From Mucilaginibacter sp. KACC 22773 (GTDB lineage Bacteria; Bacteroidota; Bacteroidia; Sphingobacteriales; Sphingobacteriaceae), in assembly GCF_028736215.1 (NCBI RefSeq), contig NZ_CP117883.1:4526001-4590000 (forward strand): 64,000 nt of DNA, in the 5' to 3' direction. The notes under the pieces are model-generated. The model ran no database searches. It worked only from the letters and a program-made list of their open reading frames with translations, and was not told the origin of the DNA. Of this stretch, positions 16,388 through 25,215 are shown one piece after another (position 1 is the first letter of the stretch; each line of letters opens with the position of its first letter). The position numbers and the translations under genes were made by a program.

Positions 16388-18076
16388 TTACAAGCCTATC
16401 TTCCCATTTACCAACTCAATAATCTCTGCTTCTAAAGCAATAGCTTGCCGTTCAATCTCGTTGCCCCGGTAAATAATGTCCAAAACGTAATCCTTATCCT
16501 TATACCCGGAGGCGTTGATCTTCACGTTCATAAATGCACCCAAAACGGCCGTACGGGCGCAAAGGGCAGCTACACCGGCATCAGTTACGGAGTTGGGGTT
16601 ACCAATCTCTACCATCGCCTTAATTACTTCCATACTGTTCAGCGCCGCCTGCATTACCTTAAAAGGGATTTCAATGGCATATTTGGTAGCATCCTGTATT
16701 GCCTGATCCCTTACAGCCTTTTCTTCATCAGTAGATTTGGGCAGGCTGAAAGACTCCATGATCTTATTGAAAGCTGTAGTATCAAGATCAACCAAAGCAA
16801 GTAACTCATCTTTATATTGCTGCGCCTGCTCAGCCCAGTCGCTAAACTCCAGCCAGCGGCTGTCCCATCCTTTTTTGTGCGAGCTTAGGTTGGCCACCAT
16901 GCCAGCCAATGAAGCGCCTAACGAGCCTACATAGGCCGAGATAGAGCCACCACCGGGTGCCGGGCTTTCGCTCGCCGTTTCGTCGGCAAAGTCAGTAAGG
17001 CTCATGCTGATCAATTTACTATCGGCTTTATCCTGCAATAAATATTCAATAATGCGCTCTTCGGGAACAAAGGGGCCAAGTTCATCAAGCCCCATCGATT
17101 TAATGGCAATTTTGATCAGTTCTTTTTCGCTAACGCCAACAGAGCGTTGTTGCTTGCGCAGGAAATATTTACCTGCATCCAGCATCGCTTTTAAAGGGAT
17201 CAAACCCACCAATTCGCTGCCCGTTACCCGAATGCCGCGCCCATTGGCTTTGGTGCAAACCTCGTCAAAAGCAACGTGGACAGGGGTTATTTCGATATTG
17301 GTCAGGTTCATCGAAATTTGGGCGACACCATATTCCTCGATATACCAGCCGATGGCTTTAACCGCTTTTAATGAGCCGGGGATTGATTTGGGTTTACCAT
17401 TCTCGTCTGTTACGATTTTGCCTGTAACCGGGTCGTCTTCGCGCAAAGTTCGGCCAGCCTCGCGCACATCAAACGCAATAGCATTTGCCCTGCGGGTTGA
17501 TGTGGTGTTAAGGTTTACATTGTAAGCTACCAGGAAATCACGGGCACCTATCACGGTTGCCCCCCGCTTAACATCATTTTCTGCCGGGCCATAGTCGGGC
17601 ACCCATTCGGGCAATTTTATCTTCTTAAAAAAGCCTTCATACTCGCCGGCACGAATCACAGACAGGTTGCTCCTGCTTTTATTGGGCTGTGCATTTTCGT
17701 ACAAATAAACCGGGATTTGCAACTCCTCCCCTACACGCTTTGCCAATTGCCGGGCATACTCAGCGGTTTCTTCCATGCTGATATCACTAATGGGTATCAG
17801 CGGACAAACATCCGTTGCGCCCATCCTCGGGTGTTCGCCTTTCTGTTTGCTCATGTCAATCAGCTCACCCGCTTTTTTTATGGCGAGGAAGGCCGCTTCA
17901 ATCACCCGCGAAGGTTCACCCACAAAAGTCACCACGGTGCGATTGGTAGCCTTGCCGGGATCGACATTTAGTAACCTTACCCCCTCAACCGATTCCACTT
18001 CGTTGGTTATCTGTTTAATGATATCAAGGTTTACACCTTCGCTAAAATTGGGTACGCATTCAATTAGTTTGTTCAT
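16388..18076 (-). CDS. ftcD: Glutamate formimidoyltransferase / formimidoyltetrahydrofolate cyclodeaminase
   Basis: 562 residues with two domains. Residues 1-330 are the formiminotransferase: IECVPNFSEG at the N-terminus, GEHPRMGATDVCPLIP near 80, and VGARDFLVAYNVNLNT near 175. Residues about 360-562 are the cyclodeaminase: ESPAPGGGSISAYVGSLGASLAGMV. It moves the formimino group of N-formimino-glutamate to tetrahydrofolate and cyclises it to methenyl-THF with release of ammonia. It is the last step of histidine breakdown in this cluster, replacing hutG. The gene lies 184 bp downstream of hutI, with a palindromic repeat between them, so it may have its own promoter. Confidence 0.93.
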   Translation of the reverse strand: MNKLIECVPNFSEGVNLDIIKQITNEVESVEGVRLLNVDPGKATNRTVVTFVGEPSRVIEAAFLAIKKAGELIDMSKQKGEHPRMGATDVCPLIPISDISMEETAEYARQLAKRVGEELQIPVYLYENAQPNKSRSNLSVIRAGEYEGFFKKIKLPEWVPDYGPAENDVKRGATVIGARDFLVAYNVNLNTTSTRRANAIAFDVREAGRTLREDDPVTGKIVTDENGKPKSIPGSLKAVKAIGWYIEEYGVAQISMNLTNIEITPVHVAFDEVCTKANGRGIRVTGSELVGLIPLKAMLDAGKYFLRKQQRSVGVSEKELIKIAIKSMGLDELGPFVPEERIIEYLLQDKADSKLISMSLTDFADETASESPAPGGGSISAYVGSLGASLAGMVANLSSHKKGWDSRWLEFSDWAEQAQQYKDELLALVDLDTTAFNKIMESFSLPKSTDEEKAVRDQAIQDATKYAIEIPFKVMQAALNSMEVIKAMVEIGNPNSVTDAGVAALCARTAVLGAFMNVKINASGYKDKDYVLDIIYRGNEIERQAIALEAEIIELVNGKIGL

Positions 18077-18120
18077 TGGTTCACTGGTTCATTAGTTCAT
18101 TGGTTATGGCGGCGAAGCCT

Positions 18121-18235
18121 GCCTCTTTTTAAGTTCCCCTCTCGAGAGGGGGCGGGATGGAAAGCGCGGTGGCAGGGGTGTGTTGACCAGCGTTCATCGC
18201 CGCTTTACCAACACACCCCTCCGCCCCTCTCAAAG
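18121..18235. repeat. Palindromic repeat between hutI and ftcD
   Basis: CCCCTCTCGAGAGGGGG and GGCAGGGGTGTGTTG on the left face CAACACACCCCTCCGCCCCTCTC on the right. The word GGTTCATTGGTT is repeated just left of it (18078-18108), at the 5' end of ftcD. Confidence 0.65.
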
Positions 18236-18260
18236 CGAAAATCGCACATTCCCCCACCTT

Positions 18261-19487
18261 TTAATTTTTCAAACCCTCTGTCCATACCATTTCAGGCTTT
18301 AATTTCCCTTGCTGGTATAATATCTCGCGGTAATCGTCGCATGGGTAGGCCTGCATATCGGCAAGTTTACCTTTGGCTAAAACACCACGGTCATTTAGGT
18401 TTAGAGCCTGGGCCGCGCGGGCTGTCAATCCTGCAAAGACTTCGGCTGCGCTTAGTTTTTCGGCGGCGGCCATTACGGCGGCTTGCATCAGCAGGTCGCC
18501 CATTGGTGCCGAGCCGGGGTTCCAGTCGCTGGCTATAGCCAGGCAGGCGCCGGCATCCAGTAACTTTCGGGCTGGAGCGTAAGGTATACCTAAACCTAAG
18601 GATGCACCGGGTAAAGTTACAGCTACGGTATCAGAATTTGCCAATAATTTTATTTCATAGTCGCCACTGGCTTCCAGGTGATCGGCCGATGCTGCGCGGG
18701 CCTTAATGGCAACCTCGCTACCGCCCGTGGTAAACTGATCGGCATGTATCGTTGCCTCGAAGCCCATTTGCTTGGCCTTGGCAAGGTAGTTTAAAGCATC
18801 GCTGGTATTGAAGGCACTTTGCTCAATGAAAACATCAACCCGGTTGCTTAGTCCCTTTTGTTTGATAACAGGCAATAAGTTATTTAAAACGTGATTAAGA
18901 TATTCCTGGTGATTACCATTAAAGTCCTTAGGCAGTATATGGGCGGCAAGGCAGGTTGATATTAAACTGGCATTCGTTTTATCTGCCGCCGCTTTTATCG
19001 CGTTTAACTGTTTTAACTCGCCCTCTACACTTAAGCCGTATCCGCTTTTAATTTCAATAGTGGTAACACCTTCACTTACATGACGTTTTATACGTTTCAA
19101 AAGCAGACTGGTGAGCGTCGCCTCATCCGCCGCTCGGGTTTGGGTAACTGAATCCCAGATGCCCCCGCCTGATTGCGCTATTTCAAGGTAAGTTTTACCA
19201 CTGTTACGCATGGCGTAATCCTTTGCGCGGCTGCCGGCAAAGCAAATGTGGGTATGGCAATCTACAAAACCGGGCAATAGTACATGATTACCGTTAATTT
19301 CTTCGATTTGTGCCGACGGATAGTTTGACCGGAGTTTTTCAAAGCCATCAACTGCAAGTATTAGTCCATCCTCAATCAATACACCTCCGTTGGGGATGAT
19401 GTGTAACTGCTCGTCCTTTAGAGCGCCTTTTAACGGAAGCCCAGTGAGCGGAAGTATTTGCGTAAATGGGCCTATTAGTTTTTTCAT
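18261..19487 (-). CDS. hutI: Imidazolonepropionase
   Basis: 408 residues, the usual length. It belongs to the amidohydrolase family: metal ligands in LLPGFVDCHTHICFAGSR (about 70-88), the TTIEIKSGYGL segment near 140, FEATIHADQFTTGG near 245 with a metal-binding His, and SDWNPGSAPMGDL near 320. It opens 4-imidazolone-5-propanoate to N-formimino-L-glutamate, the third step of histidine degradation. It lies 189 bp from hutU on the same strand, with a REP-like repeat in the gap, so co-transcription is likely but not certain. Confidence 0.93.
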   Translation of the reverse strand: MKKLIGPFTQILPLTGLPLKGALKDEQLHIIPNGGVLIEDGLILAVDGFEKLRSNYPSAQIEEINGNHVLLPGFVDCHTHICFAGSRAKDYAMRNSGKTYLEIAQSGGGIWDSVTQTRAADEATLTSLLLKRIKRHVSEGVTTIEIKSGYGLSVEGELKQLNAIKAAADKTNASLISTCLAAHILPKDFNGNHQEYLNHVLNNLLPVIKQKGLSNRVDVFIEQSAFNTSDALNYLAKAKQMGFEATIHADQFTTGGSEVAIKARAASADHLEASGDYEIKLLANSDTVAVTLPGASLGLGIPYAPARKLLDAGACLAIASDWNPGSAPMGDLLMQAAVMAAAEKLSAAEVFAGLTARAAQALNLNDRGVLAKGKLADMQAYPCDDYREILYQQGKLKPEMVWTEGLKN

Positions 19488-19501
19488 TTAGTTGGTAAAT
19501 A

Positions 19502-19602
19502 TGTCATTGCGAGCGATAGCGCGGCAATCTCGTCGCCACGCATGTCGGACTTGCGTATCGGTTATGCATAGTTATGAGATTGCTTCGTTCCTCGCAATGA
19601 CA
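19502..19602. repeat. REP-like inverted repeat between hutU and hutI
   Basis: TGTCATTGCGAG...CAATCTC on the left faces GAGATTG...CTCGCAATGACA on the right. This TCATTGCGAG/GAAGCAATC palindrome is widespread in many bacterial genomes. Another half copy is at 33041-33066 and one at 41281-41308. Confidence 0.75.
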
Positions 19603-19676
19603 TAGTTTGATATCGTATCTCATATTTCACGATTATCTTGTTGCTTTCGGCCTTACGCCTTGAGCTTTCAGCCCAC

Positions 19677-21350
19677 CTACCACACCTTCAACCCAAACTT
19701 CTCTGCCCACTCTTCAGCCTTATCGTATCCTGCATCGATATGCCTGAATATTCCCATGGCCGGGTCATTATATAATACGCGTTTGAGACAGGTGGCGGCC
19801 CTGTCGGTGCCATCGGCCAAAACAACCATGCCGGCATGCTGGGAGTACCCCATGCCTACGCCGCCGCCGTGGTGAAACGAGATCCACGTAGCGCCGCCGG
19901 ATGCATTGGCCATCAGGTTAAGCAGCGGCCAGTCAGACACGGCGTCCGAGCCATCTTTCATAGATTCAGTTTCGCGGTTGGGCGATGCTACCGAGCCGCA
20001 ATCCAAATGGTCGCGACCGATTACAATCGGGCCTTTTACCTTGCCTGTTGCCACCAATTGGTTAAACAGCAGCCCGGCTTTCTCCCTATCGCCCATCCCC
20101 AGCCAGCAAATACGGGCAGGCAATCCCTGGAACGAGATTTTTTCCCTCGCATTGGTCAGCCATTTGGCCAGTGGTTTATCCTCGGGGAATAATTCCATCA
20201 GCGCTTTATCCGTAGTATAAATATCTTCCGGATCGCCGGAAAGGGCTACCCATCTGAACGGCCCTTTACCTTCGCAAAAAAGCGGGCGGATATAGGCCGG
20301 TGTAAAACCCGGGAAATTAAATGCATCCGGTTCGCCCCCCTGCCGTGCAAATTCGCGCAGGTTGTTACCGTAGTCAAAAGTTATAGCGCCGCGTTGTTGT
20401 AATTCCAGCATCAGGCCTACATGCCTGGCCATACTTTTTAACGATAAGCGCTTGTATTCTACCGGATCGCTCTTGCGTAAATCCAAAGCTTCCGTTAACG
20501 ACAGACCATTCGGGATATATCCGTTTAATGGGTCATGTGCCGATGTCTGGTCGGTTAAAATATCGGGAATAAGGTTGTCATTCAATAATCTTTCCAGCAG
20601 ATCGCCGACATCGCTTACCAGGCCTACAGACAGGGTTTCTTTTTTGTCGATAGCCTCTTTTACCCAGGTTATGGCCTCTTCGTAGGAGTAGGTCATGCGG
20701 TCAATATATTGCGAATCCAACCTTTTTTGGATACGCGTTGCATCCACATCCGCACCTAAAAATACCCCGCCTGCCATAGTTGCCGCCAATGGCTGAGCCC
20801 CGCCCATACCGCCTAAGCCGGCGCTTACAACCAGCTTGCCTGCCAAATCGCCATTAAAGTGCTGGTTGCCACACTCTACAAAGGTTTCGTAGGTGCCCTG
20901 CAAAATACCTTGTGTACCTATATATATCCAGCTGCCGGCGGTCATCTGGCCGTACATCATCAGGCCTTTGGCGCGCAAATCATTAAAATGCTCCCAGTTG
21001 GCCCAGGCAGGCACCAGGTTGCTATTGGCTATTAAAACACGCGGAGCCTGGGGATGGCTACGGATAATGCCTACCGGCTTGCCCGATTGTACCAGTAAAG
21101 AGTGATACTCATCCAGTTCCAGCAACAACTCAATAATTTTCCGCAGCGATTCCGGGTTGCGGGCAGCCTGGCCAATGCCGCCGTACACCACCAGTTCGGC
21201 AGGATTTTCGGCAACTTCGTCATCAAGGTTGTTAAGCAGCATCCGCAAAGGAGCTTCGGTTTGCCAGCTTTTGGCATGCAGCCGCATACCACGTGGTGCT
21301 TTGTACACCGGATGGCTGGCGTAGGTATCAATAAATTCCGAACTCGTCAT
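19677..21350 (-). CDS. hutU: Urocanate hydratase
   Basis: 557 residues, normal length. Family signatures seen: YGGIGQAARNPESL (about 54-67), TAGSWIYIGTQGILQGTYET near 135, LSAGLGGMGGAQPLA-type NAD-binding loop (VVSAGLGGMGGAQPLA), DQTSAHDPLNGY near 265, and the catalytic region RDHLDCGSVASPNRET near 450. It uses tightly bound NAD+ to hydrate urocanate to imidazolone propionate. Its first 23 bp overlap the end of hutH, which shows close coupling in one operon. Confidence 0.95.
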   Translation of the reverse strand: MTSSEFIDTYASHPVYKAPRGMRLHAKSWQTEAPLRMLLNNLDDEVAENPAELVVYGGIGQAARNPESLRKIIELLLELDEYHSLLVQSGKPVGIIRSHPQAPRVLIANSNLVPAWANWEHFNDLRAKGLMMYGQMTAGSWIYIGTQGILQGTYETFVECGNQHFNGDLAGKLVVSAGLGGMGGAQPLAATMAGGVFLGADVDATRIQKRLDSQYIDRMTYSYEEAITWVKEAIDKKETLSVGLVSDVGDLLERLLNDNLIPDILTDQTSAHDPLNGYIPNGLSLTEALDLRKSDPVEYKRLSLKSMARHVGLMLELQQRGAITFDYGNNLREFARQGGEPDAFNFPGFTPAYIRPLFCEGKGPFRWVALSGDPEDIYTTDKALMELFPEDKPLAKWLTNAREKISFQGLPARICWLGMGDREKAGLLFNQLVATGKVKGPIVIGRDHLDCGSVASPNRETESMKDGSDAVSDWPLLNLMANASGGATWISFHHGGGVGMGYSQHAGMVVLADGTDRAATCLKRVLYNDPAMGIFRHIDAGYDKAEEWAEKFGLKVW

Positions 21351-22887
21351 GGCTGAGGGTTATATGGTGATGATTAGCAGCGTTATTGGCAGTCGCCAAA
21401 AAAGAGCCATCGGTAATAATTTGATGTAAACGGTTAATATCGTCCGCAAAAACACGATCGTCGTTTATAAACGGAACATATTGGCGCACATAATCATGCA
21501 ACGCCTCAACAACCGGGGTCGATTTTAATGGCCTGCGAAAGTCCATGGCCTGCGCCGCATAAAGCAGCTCGATGGCCTGTATGTATTCTATATTATCTAA
21601 CACCGTATGCAGCTTGCGCCCGCTGATGGAACCCATGGATACGTGATCTTCCTGCCCTAATGAAGTAGGCACGCTATCGGCACTTGCCGGGAAACACAGG
21701 GTTTTATTTTCAGTAACCAAAGCAGCGGTAGTATACTGTGGGATCATCAATCCAGAATTTAATCCGGCATCATGAGTAAGCAGCTTGGGCAAACCGTAAC
21801 GGCCTTCGCTCATCAGGTAACAACGCCTGTCGGCTATATTGCCCAGTTCGGCAGCGGCCACGGTGGCATAGTCCAACGGTAAAGCCAGCGGCTGGCCGTG
21901 AAAGTTGCCGCCGCTGATGGTATCATCGGCACTAAAAATAACGGGGTTATCGGTAACCGAGTTTAACTCAATCTCGGTAAGTTCTTTTAAATGCAGCCAG
22001 GCGTTACGCGATGCGCCGTGCACCTGCGGCATACAACGCAAGGAATAGGGATCCTGCACCCTATCGCAATTGATGTGCGCCGAATTGATCTCTGATCCGT
22101 TTAATAAAGTAAACAGGCGGTCGGCAACCATTTTAGTGCCTTTAAAGGGGCGTAAAGCATGGATGCGGGCGTCAAAAGGCCTTACCGAACCCATCAGCCC
22201 TTCTAACGACATGGCGCCAATCAGGTCGGCACGGTTTAGGGCATCATCCAAACGCTCAACTGCTTTTATCGCGAAAGCTAATATAAATTGTGTGCCGTTT
22301 ATTAAGGCAAGCCCTTCTTTAGGGCCTAAAACTAATGGGGCCAGGTTATGTTTTTGCAGTACCTGCGACGCAGGCCTGCGTTCGCCATTTTCATATACCT
22401 CGCCTAAACCTATTAAAGGTAAAAACAGGTGCGATAAGGGGGCCAGATCGCCCGAAGCACCTACAGATCCTTTTTCGGGCACGACCGGCACAATATCATT
22501 GTCAATATGCCAGATGATACGTATTAAGGTATCCGGCGCCACACCAGAGAAGCCTTGCGCCAAAGCATGTACTTTGGTTATCAGCATCAGTTTGGCAATT
22601 TCTCGCGGGATAGGTTTACCAACCCCAACACTATGGCTTTTAAGTATATTACTTTGCAGCAAACTGGTATCAGCCTCGGATATATGGGTATCGCATAGCG
22701 GGCCAAAACCTGTATTAATGCCGTAAACCGGCTTTTGCGCATGAACGATTTTGGCAACCTCGCCCCAGGAGGCACGGATAGCTTTATCAGCATCTGCATC
22801 GATAATCCCCCTGGTTTTGCCTGCGGCAATATCAAGGCAAATGCCAATGGTTAAATGGTTTGTGCCGTAGTTGAAAATGCTATTCAT
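21328..22887 (-). CDS. hutH: Histidine ammonia-lyase
   Basis: 519 residues. The Ala-Ser-Gly triad that forms the MIO cofactor is in GSVGASGDLAPLSH near residue 143. Other signatures: GINTGFGPL near 57, SVTDNPVIF near 310 and GNFHGQPLALPLDY near 330. It removes ammonia from histidine to give urocanate, the first step of the pathway. It overlaps the MarR gene upstream by 8 bp and hutU downstream by 23 bp, so the three form a tightly packed operon. Confidence 0.95.
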   Translation of the reverse strand: MNSIFNYGTNHLTIGICLDIAAGKTRGIIDADADKAIRASWGEVAKIVHAQKPVYGINTGFGPLCDTHISEADTSLLQSNILKSHSVGVGKPIPREIAKLMLITKVHALAQGFSGVAPDTLIRIIWHIDNDIVPVVPEKGSVGASGDLAPLSHLFLPLIGLGEVYENGERRPASQVLQKHNLAPLVLGPKEGLALINGTQFILAFAIKAVERLDDALNRADLIGAMSLEGLMGSVRPFDARIHALRPFKGTKMVADRLFTLLNGSEINSAHINCDRVQDPYSLRCMPQVHGASRNAWLHLKELTEIELNSVTDNPVIFSADDTISGGNFHGQPLALPLDYATVAAAELGNIADRRCYLMSEGRYGLPKLLTHDAGLNSGLMIPQYTTAALVTENKTLCFPASADSVPTSLGQEDHVSMGSISGRKLHTVLDNIEYIQAIELLYAAQAMDFRRPLKSTPVVEALHDYVRQYVPFINDDRVFADDINRLHQIITDGSFLATANNAANHHHITLSHDEFGIY

Positions 22888-23389
22888 GATCGGCGGATTT
22901 TAAATTAGCTGTTAACTTTTCGCCGATAACGGCAGACAGGTTGCTTGAACGAAAGGTATTTTCAACGGCCGTAATAGCAGGCAACAGTTGTTGCGATATG
23001 GCATCGCTATCCACCAGTTGGGTCATGGCCTGGCTGATGGCATCCCAAACGGGCAATATCTGCTTTAGTAATGCGCGGCCGCTATCGGTTAACGTAACCA
23101 GTTGCCTGCGGCCGTCGTCGGTACAGGTTGCGCTGGTAACCAGGCCCCGGTTTTTTAAATTGGTAATCAGCTGGCTTGCCGCCGGGTGCGAAACCTCGAT
23201 CTGCTCGCTCAGTTCCTTGATGGATAAAGCATCGTTTTTAGAGAGTAAATAAAACACCGGAAACCAGCTGGCATCAAAATCTATCCCCTCATTTTGGTAG
23301 GCACGGTTAATCTCTGCCAAAAAAGCTTCGCTTAATCGCCGCAACCTGCTACCCAATACCAAATAACCCAGGCTTTGATATAAATTCAT
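22880..23389 (-). CDS. MarR-family regulator, probable regulator of the hut operon
   Basis: 169 residues. The winged helix is plain: LSIKELSEQIEVSHPAASQLITNLKNRGLV (about 55-85, read across helices) followed by the wing TSATCTDDGRRQLVTLTDSGRALL. It is the first gene of the hut operon and overlaps hutH by 8 bp. The start codon is immediately preceded by a long palindrome, which suggests autoregulation. Classical hut control uses HutC (GntR) or HutP, so a MarR-type regulator is a noteworthy substitution; its inducer (histidine, urocanate or other) is unknown. Confidence 0.85.
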   Translation of the reverse strand: MNLYQSLGYLVLGSRLRRLSEAFLAEINRAYQNEGIDFDASWFPVFYLLSKNDALSIKELSEQIEVSHPAASQLITNLKNRGLVTSATCTDDGRRQLVTLTDSGRALLKQILPVWDAISQAMTQLVDSDAISQQLLPAITAVENTFRSSNLSAVIGEKLTANLKSADHE

Positions 23390-23391
23390 AG

Positions 23392-23422
23392 TGCAATTTA
23401 TATAAGTGCTTATATAATTGCA
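23392..23422. promoter_or_regulatory. Putative operator of the MarR-hutHU operon
   Basis: TTATATAAG and CTTATATAA form a perfect inverted repeat with a 2-base centre (23398-23417). With one extra T the arms extend to TGCAATTATATAAG. It begins only a few bases upstream of the MarR ATG at 23389, where bound protein would block transcription or its start. Confidence 0.6.
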
Positions 23423-23495
23423 AGTGTTTTAGGAAAGAAATTTTTGAAGTGGGATAGACCCGGACTGGAAGCCTTGAACAAGCGTTACTGCTAAT

Positions 23496-24095
23496 TTAGA
23501 TATGATAATTAATGTTTGCGGTTATGATATCAAAAGACGCGCTACTCAATCGCTCACTTTGAAAAGAATAATGTGCAAATTTTTGTGGATACATTAAGTC
23601 ATTAGCAAGATAACGGGTAAGTATAGACTTCTGAAAACTCATTACCGAAATATTTTTGTTGGTAATTCCGGTATATATAAATTCGGAGTGGTCAAAATAA
23701 AAAAAGTAGGTTGCTACGTTTTTAAAGCTTTCATTAAAGTTGATTTTAATATTGCTCCCACTAATTTCCAGGCCTCCCTGTTCAACGCTACGAAAAGCGA
23801 CCCTATCCATTGAGTGCTGAGGTGAATCTAAAAATAAAACTATTAATGATGTATAATAGCCGGCGTTCCGTGCTTTATCGGCCAAATCCTTGAAGCTCGA
23901 ATCATTAAAAACTGTTTCTAAAATAACGTCTTTTCGTTGTTTGAGTGCTTTCAGGAAAATTTCTTTCGACCGAGCTTTATAAACATCAGTCATAATAATT
24001 TCAAAGCCGTCAAGCTCACTTATTCGCGTACGGATAAAACTTGACTTACCAGCAGCGTTACAACCAGCCACAACTACAAACTTGGGTTGCTTCAT
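23496..24095 (-). CDS. Zeta-toxin-like P-loop kinase
   Basis: 199 residues. Walker A reads AGCNAAGKSS (residues 10-19). IIMTDVYKARS and DVILETVFNDSSFKDLADKARNAGYYTSLIVLFLDSP (in pieces) are the zeta/PezT-type pattern for a kinase acting on a small acceptor. Known zeta toxins phosphorylate UDP-N-acetylglucosamine. The C-terminal part is AT-rich and not recognised. The start overlaps the preceding 81-residue gene by 4 bp (ATGA), the layout of a toxin-antitoxin or kinase-partner pair. Codon use is more AT-rich than in the hut genes. Confidence 0.7.
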   Translation of the reverse strand: MKQPKFVVVAGCNAAGKSSFIRTRISELDGFEIIMTDVYKARSKEIFLKALKQRKDVILETVFNDSSFKDLADKARNAGYYTSLIVLFLDSPQHSMDRVAFRSVEQGGLEISGSNIKINFNESFKNVATYFFYFDHSEFIYTGITNKNISVMSFQKSILTRYLANDLMYPQKFAHYSFQSERLSSASFDIITANINYHI

Positions 24096-24337
24096 TGAGA
24101 ACTTAACTGCTTAATGACAGTATCTTTTACTTGTACCGGCATGTCGTTTTCGTCTACAATAATTTCAACGCTGACCAGGTACCGTTCACCAGTGGGTAAT
24201 TCCTTGGTGTAGTACTCGCCATCGCCTTCGTATTTTGCATAAAATGGGTTACCAAGTTCAAAGGCGCGCTGCCTTCCCAGTTCGTGAATGTTATCAATAT
24301 TAGATAACAATTTTTCTAAAAAAACAGGTCTTTCCAT
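24092..24337 (-). CDS. Small partner protein of the zeta-like kinase
   Basis: 81 residues: MERPVFLEKLLSNIDNIHELGRQRAFELGNPF, then an acidic strand region around YEGDGEYYTKELPTGERYLVSVEIIVDENDMPV (both in pieces), ending VIKQLSSQ. No DNA-binding motif is recognised. Its stop overlaps the start of the kinase gene by 4 bp, so the products are probably made in fixed ratio. An antitoxin role is inferred only from position and size; Bacteroidetes zeta-type genes are often preceded by such a protein. Confidence 0.6.
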   Translation of the reverse strand: MERPVFLEKLLSNIDNIHELGRQRAFELGNPFYAKYEGDGEYYTKELPTGERYLVSVEIIVDENDMPVQVKDTVIKQLSSQ

Positions 24338-24506
24338 GGAGTACCATTTGATCTGCTAATTACAAATCACATCGAATTTACGCAATGTTTAAGAATATTG
24401 GACCAATACATTCATTGAATTTTAAAAATGCCGAACACTTAGGGTTTAAAACCGTCGCTGTATTTTATACCTAAACCATGGTTTACCCTATCATATTATC
24501 CCGATG

Positions 24507-24887
24507 CTATTCACCTGCCGGTTCCCAAAGCTCAATAATGTTGCCTTCCGGGTCGAGCACATGAACGAATTTGCCATAGTCATATTCGGCAATCTCGTCT
24601 ACAATGGTCACATTGTCCTTTTTCAACTCCTCAACCAGCGCAACCAGGTTTTCTACCCGGTAATTAATCATAAACGGCTTTGCCGAGGGATTGAAATATT
24701 TGGTATCCTGCGGAAACGTACACCAGGATGTTGATCCTGTTTTCGACGGATCATCGGCCTCGCGCCACTCAAACGTTGTTCCGTATTCACTTTTAGGCAA
24801 TCCAAGGTTTTTGGCATACCATTCATTCATACTTTGCGGATTCTCGCATTTAAAAAATACGCCGCCTATGCCTGTTACTTTTTTCAT
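24507..24887 (-). CDS. VOC-family (glyoxalase/dioxygenase fold) protein
   Basis: 126 residues from ATG 24887 (MKKVTGIGGVFF). A longer frame from 24920 exists, but the extra 11 residues precede the conserved beta-strand. One pair of betaalphabetabetabeta modules: GGVFFKCENPQSMNEWYAKNLGLP at the start and VHVLDPEGNIIELWEP at the end, the latter with the Glu metal ligand and the typical PEGN turn. Substrate unknown. The gene stands alone. Confidence 0.8.
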   Translation of the reverse strand: MKKVTGIGGVFFKCENPQSMNEWYAKNLGLPKSEYGTTFEWREADDPSKTGSTSWCTFPQDTKYFNPSAKPFMINYRVENLVALVEELKKDNVTIVDEIAEYDYGKFVHVLDPEGNIIELWEPAGE

Positions 24888-25215
24888 ATTTAAATGTGTT
24901 ATAAGATTATGCCGGTACAAAATGGAATAAAATCAGGTATTGCACTATCAGTCTATACATTAAAACCAGTTAACGCCGGTTAAGTATTTTGGTATATGCA
25001 ACCTTCAAGGCAATTTCCTTCTATTCCGGCACATTACCAAATCTGTTTTAAAATCCACTGTTAATGCCCATGGCGATGTTAGTTTAAAAAAAACAACTGA
25101 TTGTGAAGGCTCAAAATGCGGACTACAGGCCATTTGTCTAAAAACTTTCCTGTCAATTCTTTTTTACTCCGCATAATATTTAACTAATTTTATATAACCA
25201 AAAACCTATGTTATT

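Noticed and set aside
16388..23389. A missing hutG as a sign of a broken pathway
   Set aside because: ftcD performs the last step, so the pathway is complete without hutG.
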